From: Desulfobacterales bacterium
GTDB lineage: Bacteria > Desulfobacterota > Desulfobacteria > Desulfobacterales > UBA11574
NCBI GenBank assembly: GCA_022340885.1
Contig: JAJDND010000009.1
Coordinates: forward strand, 1-32,686
Length of the DNA: 32,686 nucleotides
Reading direction: 5' to 3'
The notes beneath the pieces are model-generated. The model did not search any database. It had not been told where the DNA came from and saw nothing but the letters and a program-made list of their open reading frames with translations. Shown in pieces: positions 20,260 to 27,822 of this stretch. The position numbers and the translations under genes are program-made. Position 1 is the stretch's first letter, and every line of letters starts with the position of its first letter.

Positions 20260-21603
20260 ATGAATATTGAATCCGAAAAAATCCTGGCAATGAGAAAAGA
20301 TGCCGCTGAAATTTTTTACAAAGCGCTTCACGCCGTTCAACCGGATGACGCCATCAGACGTCACTGCAAATACGAGGGCAAAACGCTTTTCATCGGCAAT
20401 CGGGAATATCATCTCCCAGGATATAAAAATGTGTTTGTCGTGGGCGCCGGCAAAGCCGGTGCACCCATGGCGGCGGCCATAGAAGATCTCATTGGAGAAA
20501 GCGTTACCGAGGGCATCGTCACGGTGAAATACGGCCACGGTTCTGATTTAAACCGCATCAAGCTCAAAGAAGCCGCGCATCCTTTGCCCGATGAAAACGG
20601 CCGACACGCTGCGTCTGCCATTTATAATCTGGCTGAAAGAGCAGGGAAAGATGATCTGGTATTATGTCTTATTTCAGGAGGTGGATCTGCTTTGATGCCC
20701 TTTCCTTACGACGGTTTGACGCTCAAAGACAAGCAGGACACCGTCAAGGCACTCCTTTCATGCAACGCGTCAATTCACGAAATCAACACGATCAGGAAAC
20801 ACATCTCCAAAATAAAAGGCGGTCAACTGGCTCGTGCGGCATATCCTGCCACCATAGTCACACTCATGCTATCGGATGTGGTTGGGGATGACCTCGACAT
20901 TATCGCATCCGGTCCCACTGTACCGGATAAAAGCACCTTTGCAGACTGCCGAGACATTTTTCACCGGCATAATCTCTCAAGCCGCATTCCAGAGCGCATT
21001 CTGAAACATATCGAACTCGGAATTTCGGGTCTGATCCCTGAAACGCCAAAGTCTACCGACCCCGCGTTCAACAAAACGCACAATTTAATCATCGGAAGCA
21101 ACATCGAATCTTTATTTGCCGCCAAAGTAGAAGCCGGGCATTTGGGGTATCATGTTCTTCTCCTTTCTTCAATGATAGAAGGCGAAACCCGATATGTCGC
21201 ACAAGTTCATGCCGCCATTGCCAAAGAAATCATCAAAACAGGCAATCCTCTCCCAAAACCCGCCTGTATCCTTTCCGGCGGCGAAACAACGGTGTCTGTT
21301 ACGGGCAGCGGTTTAGGCGGGCGGAACCAGGAATTTGCCCTTTCTGCATCAATCGATATTGCCGGAAATAAAAACATCGTCATATTGAGCGGCGGGACAG
21401 ACGGTACGGATGGTCCGACAGATGCAGCCGGTGCTTTTTCGGATACCCATACCGTAAAGCGCGCCGAAAAGCTGAACTTGGATCCTTATCAATTTCTCTT
21501 AAACAATGACGCGTATCATTTTTTTCAAAAATTGGGAGACCTGTTTATCACCGGCCCGACCCAAACCAATGTGATGGATCTGAGAATCGTACTGGTCAAA
21601 TAA
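20260..21603 (+). CDS. Glycerate 2-kinase (GckA/MOFRL family)
   Basis: This family phosphorylates D-glycerate to 2-phosphoglycerate in serine or glyoxylate breakdown. The 447-residue protein has the N-terminal DUF4147 domain (VFVVGAGKAGAPMAAAIE, AAHPLPDENG, LISGGGSALMPFP, IRKHISKIKGGQLA, LSDVVGDDLDIIASGPT) and the C-terminal MOFRL domain (ILSGGETTVSV, GRNQEFALSA, LSGGTDGTDGPTDAAGAF). The substrate is assigned from the family; hydroxypyruvate reductase is an older name for some members. The ribosome site is weak. Its TAA stop lies inside the first bases of the second 148-bp repeat. It is probably co-transcribed with dtd downstream. Confidence 0.9.
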   Translation: MNIESEKILAMRKDAAEIFYKALHAVQPDDAIRRHCKYEGKTLFIGNREYHLPGYKNVFVVGAGKAGAPMAAAIEDLIGESVTEGIVTVKYGHGSDLNRIKLKEAAHPLPDENGRHAASAIYNLAERAGKDDLVLCLISGGGSALMPFPYDGLTLKDKQDTVKALLSCNASIHEINTIRKHISKIKGGQLARAAYPATIVTLMLSDVVGDDLDIIASGPTVPDKSTFADCRDIFHRHNLSSRIPERILKHIELGISGLIPETPKSTDPAFNKTHNLIIGSNIESLFAAKVEAGHLGYHVLLLSSMIEGETRYVAQVHAAIAKEIIKTGNPLPKPACILSGGETTVSVTGSGLGGRNQEFALSASIDIAGNKNIVILSGGTDGTDGPTDAAGAFSDTHTVKRAEKLNLDPYQFLLNNDAYHFFQKLGDLFITGPTQTNVMDLRIVLVK

Positions 21604-21746
21604 AATCGTGTAACGATTTTATGAAACGCGGCTATACCGCTAAGTTGGCGAAAGGCTAAAATTCCTATCCCCGCAGCAAGCTGCGGGGTATTTCGGAATT
21701 TTTGCCACAGCCCTGAGGGCTGCGGCACCGCACTTTCGCTTTAAAT
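21599..21746. repeat. 148-bp structured repeat, copy 2
   Basis: Nearly identical to 13167-13314, with the same hairpins (AAAATCGT-GTA-ACGATTTT; CCCCGCAG-CAAG-CTGCGGGG). The first bases include the stop codon of the glycerate kinase gene (21601-21603), and the end is 21 bp before the dtd ATG, so it fills the spacer between the two genes. Confidence 0.8.
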
Positions 21747-21766
21747 AAAAATTCTGGGGTTTTTTT

Positions 21767-22219
21767 ATGCGTGCCGTCATACAACGGGTAAAATCAGCTT
21801 CGGTTGTCGTGGGAACCGAAGCAACCGGTAGGATCGGGAAAGGTCTTTTAGTCCTTTTAGGCGTCGCGGTATCGGATAACATCGGAGATGCCGAGTATCT
21901 GGCGGATAAGACGGTGAATTTGAGAATTTTCGAAGATGAGAACCATAAAATGAATCGCTCTTTGCTCGACATCGGCGGTGACATTTTGGTCGTCTCACAA
22001 TTCACATTACTGGGAGATTGTAAAAAAGGCCGTCGGCCGTCCTTTGTCAATGCCGCACCGCCGGAATTGGCCGACAGACTGTACCGCCAATTCGTGGATC
22101 GCATCCGACAAAAAGACGTCTCTGTAAAAACCGGTCGTTTTCAGGCCAAAATGGCGGTATCTTTGGTCAACGACGGGCCGGTTACGCTGATCATAGACAG
22201 CAAGTGTAGAGACCGTTGA
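21767..22219 (+). CDS. dtd: D-aminoacyl-tRNA deacylase
   Basis: Dtd hydrolyses D-aminoacyl-tRNAs (and Gly-tRNA-Ala) as a proofreading step. The 150-residue protein shows [15 protein letters not shown] at the N-terminus, the catalytic motif [17 protein letters not shown] and the second cross-subunit motif [11 protein letters not shown], which corresponds to the Gly-cisPro motif of the family. The last codons (RDR and TGA) overlap the left end of the GAGACC...TTGAAAAA repeat, which therefore supplies the stop codon. The ribosome site (GGGG) is weak. Confidence 0.95.
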   Translation: MRAVIQRVKSASVVVGTEATGRIGKGLLVLLGVAVSDNIGDAEYLADKTVNLRIFEDENHKMNRSLLDIGGDILVVSQFTLLGDCKKGRRPSFVNAAPPELADRLYRQFVDRIRQKDVSVKTGRFQAKMAVSLVNDGPVTLIIDSKCRDR

Positions 22220-22405
22220 AAAATGCCCCTTTTTGCCCAATCCGCCGGAAGCGGACAAGTTTCTGCGCCTGCCCCGTGAAATGCGAAGCCTATTTCTCTG
22301 GGGTCACGCTCAATTTTTAATCCTCGAAATACTCAATGTATTCATGTGGTTAAAATTTTCGCCTTCCTTGAACTCGAACAAAAATGAACATTTTTCAAAG
22401 GTCTC
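22209..22405. repeat. CTTTGAAAAA hairpin repeat, copy 2 (197 bp, with inserts)
   Basis: The ends GAGACCGTTGAAAAATG and CATTTTTCAAAGGTCTC match copy 1 at 6131. Relative to copy 1 it has about 55 extra bp in two blocks: TCCGCCGGAAGCGGACAAG, with a TCCGC/GCGGA stem, and a CCCCGTGAAAT...ATTTCTCTGGGG hairpin. The inserts themselves look like small hairpin units nested in the repeat. Confidence 0.75.
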
Positions 22406-22408
22406 GAA

Positions 22409-22479
22409 GTCACACGAATTTTAACAACACGAAAATGAATTTTTATTTTTTCGTGTCTTCGTCCTTTCGTGTTTTCGGG
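22409..22479. repeat. Inverted arms of CACGAAAA/TTTCGTG units
   Basis: CACACGAATTTTAACAACAC and GAAAATG (left) face TTTTTTCGTGTCTTCGTCC and TTTCGTGTTTTCG (right). The units are spaced about 11-13 bp. The array lies between the convergent dtd and folE2 genes, after the hairpin repeat; no gene lies in this 300-bp gap. Confidence 0.55.
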
Positions 22480-22519
22480 ATTGATTTATTCACATAAAAT
22501 GGGAGGAATTTTTCCGTAT

Positions 22520-23311
22520 TCAATCAGGAGAATAGGGATCATGCCCGCTGGTGATCGATGCGTAGGCACTATGGTTGTGGATGGATTCGAAATTTTCGGC
22601 ACTCACAGAAAACCAGGTGATATTACTGTCTTTTTTTAGTTTATCCGCAACATCTCTGACAATATCCTCGACGAATTTGGGATTTTCGAATCCTTTTTCC
22701 GTGACATGCTTTTCATCGACCCGCTTCAGAACAGAATATACTTCGCATGAAGCAGTCTCTTCCACCAGTTCGATCATATCTTCGATCCAGATAAACTTTT
22801 TAAAACGCGTACTGAGCCGAACCTGTCCGCGCTGATTATGCGCGCCGGCATCGCTGATTTCTTTTGAACACGGACAAACAGAGGAGATGGGAACCTTAAC
22901 GACGGATACGAGATCAACTTTTCCATTGGGATCGATTGATCCCAAAAAACTGCAAACGTAATCCATTAATCCCGGAGATTGACTCACCGGAGATCGTTTT
23001 TCAATAAAATAGGGGAATGTTACTTCAATATTGGCGGAAGCCGCATTCAGATAAGTCTTCATTTCATCAAGAATAACGGATATTTTTTTTAAGGAAACCT
23101 CCGGTCTGAACAGATGCAGCATTTCCACAAAACGACTCATGTGAGTCCCTTTGTAATTGTGAGGCAAATCGACATACATATTTATCGAAGCAACCGTATG
23201 CTGAATTTTGTTCATTCGATCAAGCACGGTTATGGGATATCTCAAGTCTTTAATCCCAACCTTGTCAATGGGGATATTTCGGTGATCGAATTGATTTTGA
23301 ATATCTTTCAT
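22520..23311 (-). CDS. folE2: GTP cyclohydrolase FolE2
   Basis: FolE2 converts GTP to 7,8-dihydroneopterin triphosphate, the first step of folate (and queuosine) synthesis, using a metal other than obligate zinc. The chosen ATG (23309-23311) overlaps the TGA of the upstream ttcA-like gene as ATGA and gives 263 residues. The frame is open 51 codons further, but that part overlaps ttcA. Key residues are visible: VGIKDLRYPI near the N-terminus, and SVCPCSKEISDAGAHNQRGQ with Cys146/Cys148 and His158. FolE2 usually replaces FolE in organisms facing zinc limitation; no Zur-like site was recognised here. Coupling to a tRNA thiolase is a plausible tRNA-modification link but unproven. Confidence 0.93.
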   Translation of the reverse strand: MKDIQNQFDHRNIPIDKVGIKDLRYPITVLDRMNKIQHTVASINMYVDLPHNYKGTHMSRFVEMLHLFRPEVSLKKISVILDEMKTYLNAASANIEVTFPYFIEKRSPVSQSPGLMDYVCSFLGSIDPNGKVDLVSVVKVPISSVCPCSKEISDAGAHNQRGQVRLSTRFKKFIWIEDMIELVEETASCEVYSVLKRVDEKHVTEKGFENPKFVEDIVRDVADKLKKDSNITWFSVSAENFESIHNHSAYASITSGHDPYSPD

Positions 23312-24039
23312 TTCGGCATATAATCCATTTTTATATGATGCATGGCTCTGAATATATTCCCCTTGATTTTTCTGTTGCTGCGGTACAGCTGCCTTAGCAG
23401 ATTCCGTATTTCTTGTCGCTTCGAGGTATTTGCGCTGGGGCATGGGTTTATAAACTCCGGACAACCTTTCTCGTCTGCAAAACGTCTGATCGTGTTTTGG
23501 TCAACAAAGGCAAGGGGCCTTATCAGCGTAAACCTTCCCTGAAAGAAAGCCTGGGAAGGCATCATGCTGCTGATTTCGCCGGCATAACAAATATTCATAA
23601 AGAGCGTTTCAATGATATCGTCTTTATTATGCCCCAATGCCAGCTTGTTGCATCGGAGCTTTTCCGCAATTTCAAAAAGCCGTTTTCTTCTCAATCTGGA
23701 ACATAAAAAACAAGGATTTTCACGATTTTCCAAGCTGTGTGCAAGAACGCCGAAATCTGTATATTCAATTCTGAGTTCAAATCCGATCCGTCTGCAATAT
23801 TCCAAAAGAGATTTGCTGAGTGCTTTATTGAACCCCAAATCAATATGGACGGCATAAATACGATAATGGATGGGAATGTATTCAAGGCGTTTTTTTAACA
23901 TCCACAACAGGGTGAAGCTGTCTCTTCCACCTGAAAGACCAACCAGTATTCGATCCCCGTCGGAAATCATATCATATTGGTGTAACGCCTTTCCAACATT
24001 TCTTTTTATCGCCTTATAGGCATAACTGTACTTCGGCAA
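23308..24039 (-). CDS. TtcA-like tRNA thiolation enzyme
   Basis: TtcA family proteins thiolate cytidine 32 of tRNA using ATP and a [4Fe-4S] cluster. This 243-residue protein has the PP-loop SGGRDS (residues 36-41; Arg replaces the usual Lys), HIDLGF, the cluster cysteines PCFLC (Cys110, Cys113) with RLRR after it, LGHNKDDIIETLFMN, and a third cysteine in NPCPSAN (Cys200). The chosen start is a TTG at 24037-24039 with AAGGGATGGG about 7 bases upstream. The longer frame to 24072 would begin with a TTG inside the AAGTGG repeat and is less likely. The s2C32 specificity is inferred; other PP-loop tRNA thiolases are similar. It overlaps folE2 by ATGA. Confidence 0.85.
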   Translation of the reverse strand: MPKYSYAYKAIKRNVGKALHQYDMISDGDRILVGLSGGRDSFTLLWMLKKRLEYIPIHYRIYAVHIDLGFNKALSKSLLEYCRRIGFELRIEYTDFGVLAHSLENRENPCFLCSRLRRKRLFEIAEKLRCNKLALGHNKDDIIETLFMNICYAGEISSMMPSQAFFQGRFTLIRPLAFVDQNTIRRFADEKGCPEFINPCPSANTSKRQEIRNLLRQLYRSNRKIKGNIFRAMHHIKMDYMPK

Positions 24040-24059
24040 AAAACGTACCCATCCCTTAG

Positions 24060-24202
24060 AAGTGGATTTCAAAACCCCCTCTCGGGCTCAATCTCTGTGT
24101 TGGACTGAAACGCACAAGCCTCGAAATATTCCCGATATTCCTGCGGTTGGTCGTTTCAGTCCACCTTGACCTTAAGCCCGATTGAAGGTCTTGAAACCAC
24201 TT
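24060..24202. repeat. AAGTGG hairpin repeat, copy 3 (143 bp)
   Basis: The ends AAGTGG and CCACTT match copies 1 and 2. The central stem is perfect but with different bases from copy 2: ACTGAAACG against CGTTTCAGT. It fills the gap between the rpoZ stop codon (24203-24205) and the ttcA-like start almost exactly. Confidence 0.8.
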
Positions 24203-24436
24203 CTATAGATTGTCTTCTACTTCCTCTATTTTTTCTATTTCCTCTTTTTCATCTCTTATGGTTACTTTGCCTGCGGCAATTTCACGCAAAGAAACAACAA
24301 TGTCTTCATTTTTTGGCGAACTGACCAAGTATTCGGATCCTTCACGAATCTGCCGCACACGCTTGGACGCCAGGTTGACCAATAAAAATCGATTTTTGAC
24401 CCGTTTTAAACAATCTTCTATGGTTATTCGTGCCAC
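24203..24436 (-). CDS. rpoZ: RNA polymerase omega subunit
   Basis: Omega helps assemble and stabilise core RNA polymerase by clamping beta prime. The 77-residue protein opens [20 protein letters not shown] and continues with ASKRVRQI and the EIAAGKV segment, all typical. It ends in an acidic tail. It lies 13 bp after greA, so the two transcription factors are expressed together. Its TAG stop directly touches the end of a hairpin repeat. Omega is often next to gmk (spoT-rpoZ-gmk), but not here. Confidence 0.93.
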   Translation of the reverse strand: MARITIEDCLKRVKNRFLLVNLASKRVRQIREGSEYLVSSPKNEDIVVSLREIAAGKVTIRDEKEEIEKIEEVEDNL

Positions 24437-24449
24437 AAAGAACCTCCGT

Positions 24450-24917
24450 TTACAAAATTTCTATGAGTTCATAATATCTTTTCCCCCCCGGAGCTTCCAA
24501 TACGATCTCGTCTCCGGGTTTTTTCCCTAAAATCGCCTTCCCCAGCGGTGAAGATACGGAAATGCGACCTTTATCGATATTCGCTTCATCGGGACCCACC
24601 AGTTGATATTTAACATTATCCCCTGTGTCGATGTTTTCAAGCAGCACCGAAGCGGCAAATACCGCCCGATCTTTGGGCAGGCTTTTCGGATCGATAATAT
24701 CCGCCCGTGCCAGTTTGTAGCCCAATTCACTGATCTTTCCTTCAATAAACGCCTGGCGATCTTTTGCCGCTTCAAATTCGGCATTTTCCGTAATATCTCC
24801 GTGAGCCCTGGCCTCTTCAATCGCTTTTATATTTTTGGGTCTTTCAACCTTCTGAATATATTCCAATTCTTTTTTTAGGGCCTCATACCCTTCTTTTGTG
24901 ATTGGTACTCTATCCAA
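24450..24917 (-). CDS. greA: Transcription elongation factor GreA
   Basis: GreA rescues backtracked RNA polymerase by stimulating cleavage of the transcript. The 155-residue protein has the N-terminal coiled coil with the acidic tip ([20 protein letters not shown]) and the C-terminal FKBP-like domain ([20 protein letters not shown]). The chosen start is TTG at 24915-24917, 2 bp after the asd stop, with AGGGG about 8 bases upstream, giving (M)[17 protein letters not shown]. The open frame extends 31 codons into asd, which cannot be the true start. It is coupled to asd upstream and followed by rpoZ. Confidence 0.95.
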   Translation of the reverse strand: MDRVPITKEGYEALKKELEYIQKVERPKNIKAIEEARAHGDITENAEFEAAKDRQAFIEGKISELGYKLARADIIDPKSLPKDRAVFAASVLLENIDTGDNVKYQLVGPDEANIDKGRISVSSPLGKAILGKKPGDEIVLEAPGGKRYYELIEIL

Positions 24918-24919
24918 AT

Positions 24920-25951
24920 TTATACCCCTATATATTCCTTTGCTAAAATTTCGGCAATCTGCACCGCATTGGTTGCGGCGCCTTTCCTGATGTTGTCTGC
25001 GACAACCCACATATTGATGCCGTTTTCTATGGATTCATCGTCACGAATTCGCCCCACCAGCGTAAAATCCTGTCCTGCGGCATCAATCGCAAGCGGATAA
25101 ATATTGTTTTCGGGATCATCAACCACTTTGACACCGGTTGTTTTTTCAAGGAGCGCTCTCACGTCGCTGGCGGCAGCTTTTGTCTTGGTTTCGATATTAA
25201 TGGATTCCGAGTGGCCGTAAAACACCGGAACACGAACGGTGGTTGCCGTCACGCCGATGCTGTCGTCCTCCAGAATTTTTCGGGTTTCGTGAACCATTTT
25301 CATCTCTTCTTTTGTATATCCGTTCGCTAAAAATACGTCGATATGCGGAAGACAATTAAATGCAATGGTGTGAGGATACACCTTGCTTTCGAATGCTTTG
25401 AAATTGAGAATCGCACGGGTCTGAAGATCAAGTTCATCGATGGCCTTTTTGCCGGTTCCCGAAACCGCCTGGTATGTCGATACGACGATCCGCCTGATGC
25501 CGTAGGTTTTATGCAGGGGATTCAGCGGAACCACCATTTGAATTGTCGAGCAATTCGGATTGGCAATAATGCCTTTGTTTCTGAACTGAGCGATGGCATG
25601 GGGATTGACCTCCGGAACCACCAGCGGAACTTCGGGATCCATCCGCCACGCACTTGAATTGTCCACGACAATGCATCCGTCGTTTGCGGCAAAAGGCGCA
25701 AATTTCTCACTGGTACCACCGCCGGCCGAGAAAAGAGCGATGTCGATCCCCTTGAATGACGTCTCTTTCAGTTCTTCTACGGCAATTTCACGGCCTCTGA
25801 ACGTGAGTTTTCTGCCCTTTGAACGGCCGGATGCCAAAAGTCGTATCGATTTGACCGGAAAATTTCTTTCTTCCAGACAGGAAATCATTTGAATCCCCAC
25901 AGCCCCGGTTGCCCCGGCGACCGCAACATTAAGCGTTCTATCGGTATTCAT
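24920..25951 (-). CDS. asd: Aspartate-semialdehyde dehydrogenase
   Basis: Asd reduces aspartyl phosphate to the semialdehyde, the branch point to lysine/diaminopimelate, threonine and methionine. The 343-residue protein has the NADP-binding GATGAVGIQM (residues 14-23), SAGGGTSEKFAP, VDNSSAWR, the active-site cysteine in ANPNCSTIQ, YQAVSGTGKKAIDEL and the RVPVFYGHSES segment with the catalytic histidine. AAAGGAAACA precedes the ATG, which overlaps the leuB TGA as ATGA. The leuB-asd order is common in this phylum. Confidence 0.96.
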   Translation of the reverse strand: MNTDRTLNVAVAGATGAVGIQMISCLEERNFPVKSIRLLASGRSKGRKLTFRGREIAVEELKETSFKGIDIALFSAGGGTSEKFAPFAANDGCIVVDNSSAWRMDPEVPLVVPEVNPHAIAQFRNKGIIANPNCSTIQMVVPLNPLHKTYGIRRIVVSTYQAVSGTGKKAIDELDLQTRAILNFKAFESKVYPHTIAFNCLPHIDVFLANGYTKEEMKMVHETRKILEDDSIGVTATTVRVPVFYGHSESINIETKTKAAASDVRALLEKTTGVKVVDDPENNIYPLAIDAAGQDFTLVGRIRDDESIENGINMWVVADNIRKGAATNAVQIAEILAKEYIGV

Positions 25952-27021
25952 TGATTGTTTCCTTTGATATAATCCATGATAAGATCCCCAACTTGTTGTG
26001 TCGTAAATCCCATTCTTCCGGCAGCGACATCTTCAAGATCGTCTCGCAAGACCCGGACGACACTGTTTTCTATCAAGGCGGCTGCTTTGGGTTCTCCCAA
26101 GGTTTCAAGCATGATCTGGGCCGCCGAGATGGCGGCAACAGGATTGATAATATTCTTCCCGGTATACTTGGGAGCAGATCCGCCAATGGGTTCGAACATT
26201 GAAATTCCCTCAGGATTGATATTGGCGCCGGCGGCAATGCCCATCCCCCCTTGCACCATTGCGCCCAAGTCGGTGATGATATCCCCAAACATGTTATCGG
26301 TGACAATGACATCGAACCATTCCGGATTTTTTACCATCCACATACAGATGGCATCTACGTGCGCATAATCGGTTTCGATATCCGGATATTCTTTCGCAAT
26401 TTCGTTAAACGCGCGTTCCCATAAATCAAACGCAAAGGTCAGCACATTGGTTTTTCCGCAAAGGGTCAATTTCTTTCTTCGATCCCTTTTTCTGCAATAT
26501 TCAAAAGCGTATCTGATGCAACGCTCGACACCTTTCCGGGTATTTATCGACTCCTGAACGGCAACTTCATCCGGGGTTCCTTGTTTCAAACAACCGCCGG
26601 CCCCCGCGTACAGACCTTCGGTATTTTCCCGCACAACGACAAAATCTATATCCGACGGCCCCTTGTCCTTCAGCGGTGTATCAACACCTTCATATAGCTT
26701 GATCGGTCTCAAATTGATATACTGATCAAAATAAAATCGAAGCCTTAAAAGAATGCCCTTTTCAAGGATCCCCGGTTTGACTTTGGGGTGCCCGATGGCT
26801 CCCAAATAAATGGCATCTGACTGGGCAATAGATTCGAGTGTGCTTTCAGGTAAAATCTCACCGGTTGCCAGATAATGCTCGCCTCCCAAGTCATAATGCG
26901 TAAAATTCAAACTGAAACCGCACGTATCTGCCGCTGCTTGAAGGATTTTGATGCCCTCCTTGACAACTTCGGGGCCGGTACCGTCACCCGGGATGACTGA
27001 AATCTGATATTTTTTTGTCAT
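25948..27021 (-). CDS. leuB: 3-Isopropylmalate dehydrogenase (LeuB)
   Basis: LeuB oxidises and decarboxylates 3-isopropylmalate in leucine synthesis. This 357-residue protein belongs to the isocitrate/isopropylmalate dehydrogenase family: IPGDGTGPEVV near the N-terminus, RENTEGLYAG, the LTLCGKTNVL lysine region, the metal-binding DVIVTDNMFGDIITDLG and the nucleotide-binding GSAPKYTGKNIINPVA. Closely related enzymes act on tartrate or homoisocitrate, so substrate is assigned by family and by the amino-acid gene neighbour asd. Its TGA overlaps the asd ATG. pssA ends 15 bp upstream. Confidence 0.9.
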   Translation of the reverse strand: MTKKYQISVIPGDGTGPEVVKEGIKILQAAADTCGFSLNFTHYDLGGEHYLATGEILPESTLESIAQSDAIYLGAIGHPKVKPGILEKGILLRLRFYFDQYINLRPIKLYEGVDTPLKDKGPSDIDFVVVRENTEGLYAGAGGCLKQGTPDEVAVQESINTRKGVERCIRYAFEYCRKRDRRKKLTLCGKTNVLTFAFDLWERAFNEIAKEYPDIETDYAHVDAICMWMVKNPEWFDVIVTDNMFGDIITDLGAMVQGGMGIAAGANINPEGISMFEPIGGSAPKYTGKNIINPVAAISAAQIMLETLGEPKAAALIENSVVRVLRDDLEDVAAGRMGFTTQQVGDLIMDYIKGNNQ

Positions 27022-27036
27022 ATGATGGTGTCCTAT

Positions 27037-27822
27037 TCAAATTGTACCCGATCCGTGTTCATTTGCATCGCCGGGTTTCAACGTGTTCCGGGTCTTCTCC
27101 CTTTGATGCTTTATCCTCATCACCGGACCTGAAGCAATATAAATTATCGTTAAAAAAAACAGCGAAACAGATGGCTGGGCGGCAATGAAAATCAATACCA
27201 GGATAGTGGTGACCAGGACATTGAAGTTCATCTTTTTAGACAATTCAGCCCTCTTGAAGCTGTTGTATTTGATGGTGCTGACCATTAAAAAGGACAGAAG
27301 GTAAAGCATCGTCAACATGAAAATGGGATCAATTTTAGCTTCGATCCCCAATTTGTGGCAAAATAAAACCGTCGTAGCCGCCATGCCCGCTCCGGCCGGT
27401 ATCGGAAGGCCGATAAAATAATCGCCACTTGTTCTTCCCGCCTGGGAATTGAAACGCGCCAATCGAAGCGCACCGCATGCCATGAACAGAAATGCGGCAA
27501 GCCACCCGATTCTTCCCATGGGTTTGAGCGACCATAAATATATCATTATGCCGGGTGCAAGGCCGAAAGATATTAGATCGGCCAGGGAGTCATATTCGAT
27601 CCCGAATTTGCTGACGGTGTTCGTCGCCCTTGCTATTTTACCGTCCATGATATCAAACAGCACCCCGATGATAATCGCGGCAGCTGCCGTGGCAAATCTT
27701 CCATTAATAGAAGCGATAACCGCATAAAATCCGAAAAAAAGGTTGAGCGATGTAAAGATGTTTGGCAGAATATAAATACCTTTACGTGACTTTTCTTTTT
27801 TTATTTTTTTCTCTTCTCTCAT
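27037..27822 (-). CDS. pssA: CDP-diacylglycerol-serine O-phosphatidyltransferase
   Basis: This inner-membrane enzyme makes phosphatidylserine, the precursor of phosphatidylethanolamine. The 261-residue protein is the type II (Bacillus-like) form, with about eight hydrophobic segments and the CDP-alcohol transferase signature DGKIARATN...FGIEYDSLAD, meeting the pattern D-G-x2-A-R-x8-G-x3-D-x3-D. The N-terminus is basic, placing it in the cytoplasm. The start overlaps the end of psd as ATGA, so the two steps of phosphatidylethanolamine synthesis are translationally coupled. Confidence 0.94.
   Translation of the reverse strand: MREEKKIKKEKSRKGIYILPNIFTSLNLFFGFYAVIASINGRFATAAAAIIIGVLFDIMDGKIARATNTVSKFGIEYDSLADLISFGLAPGIMIYLWSLKPMGRIGWLAAFLFMACGALRLARFNSQAGRTSGDYFIGLPIPAGAGMAATTVLFCHKLGIEAKIDPIFMLTMLYLLSFLMVSTIKYNSFKRAELSKKMNFNVLVTTILVLIFIAAQPSVSLFFLTIIYIASGPVMRIKHQREKTRNTLKPGDANEHGSGTI

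Noticed and set aside
21640-22104. Minus-strand frame of 154 codons over dtd
   Set aside because: It is the shadow of dtd, which has all its catalytic motifs on the plus strand, and it runs into the 148-bp repeat.
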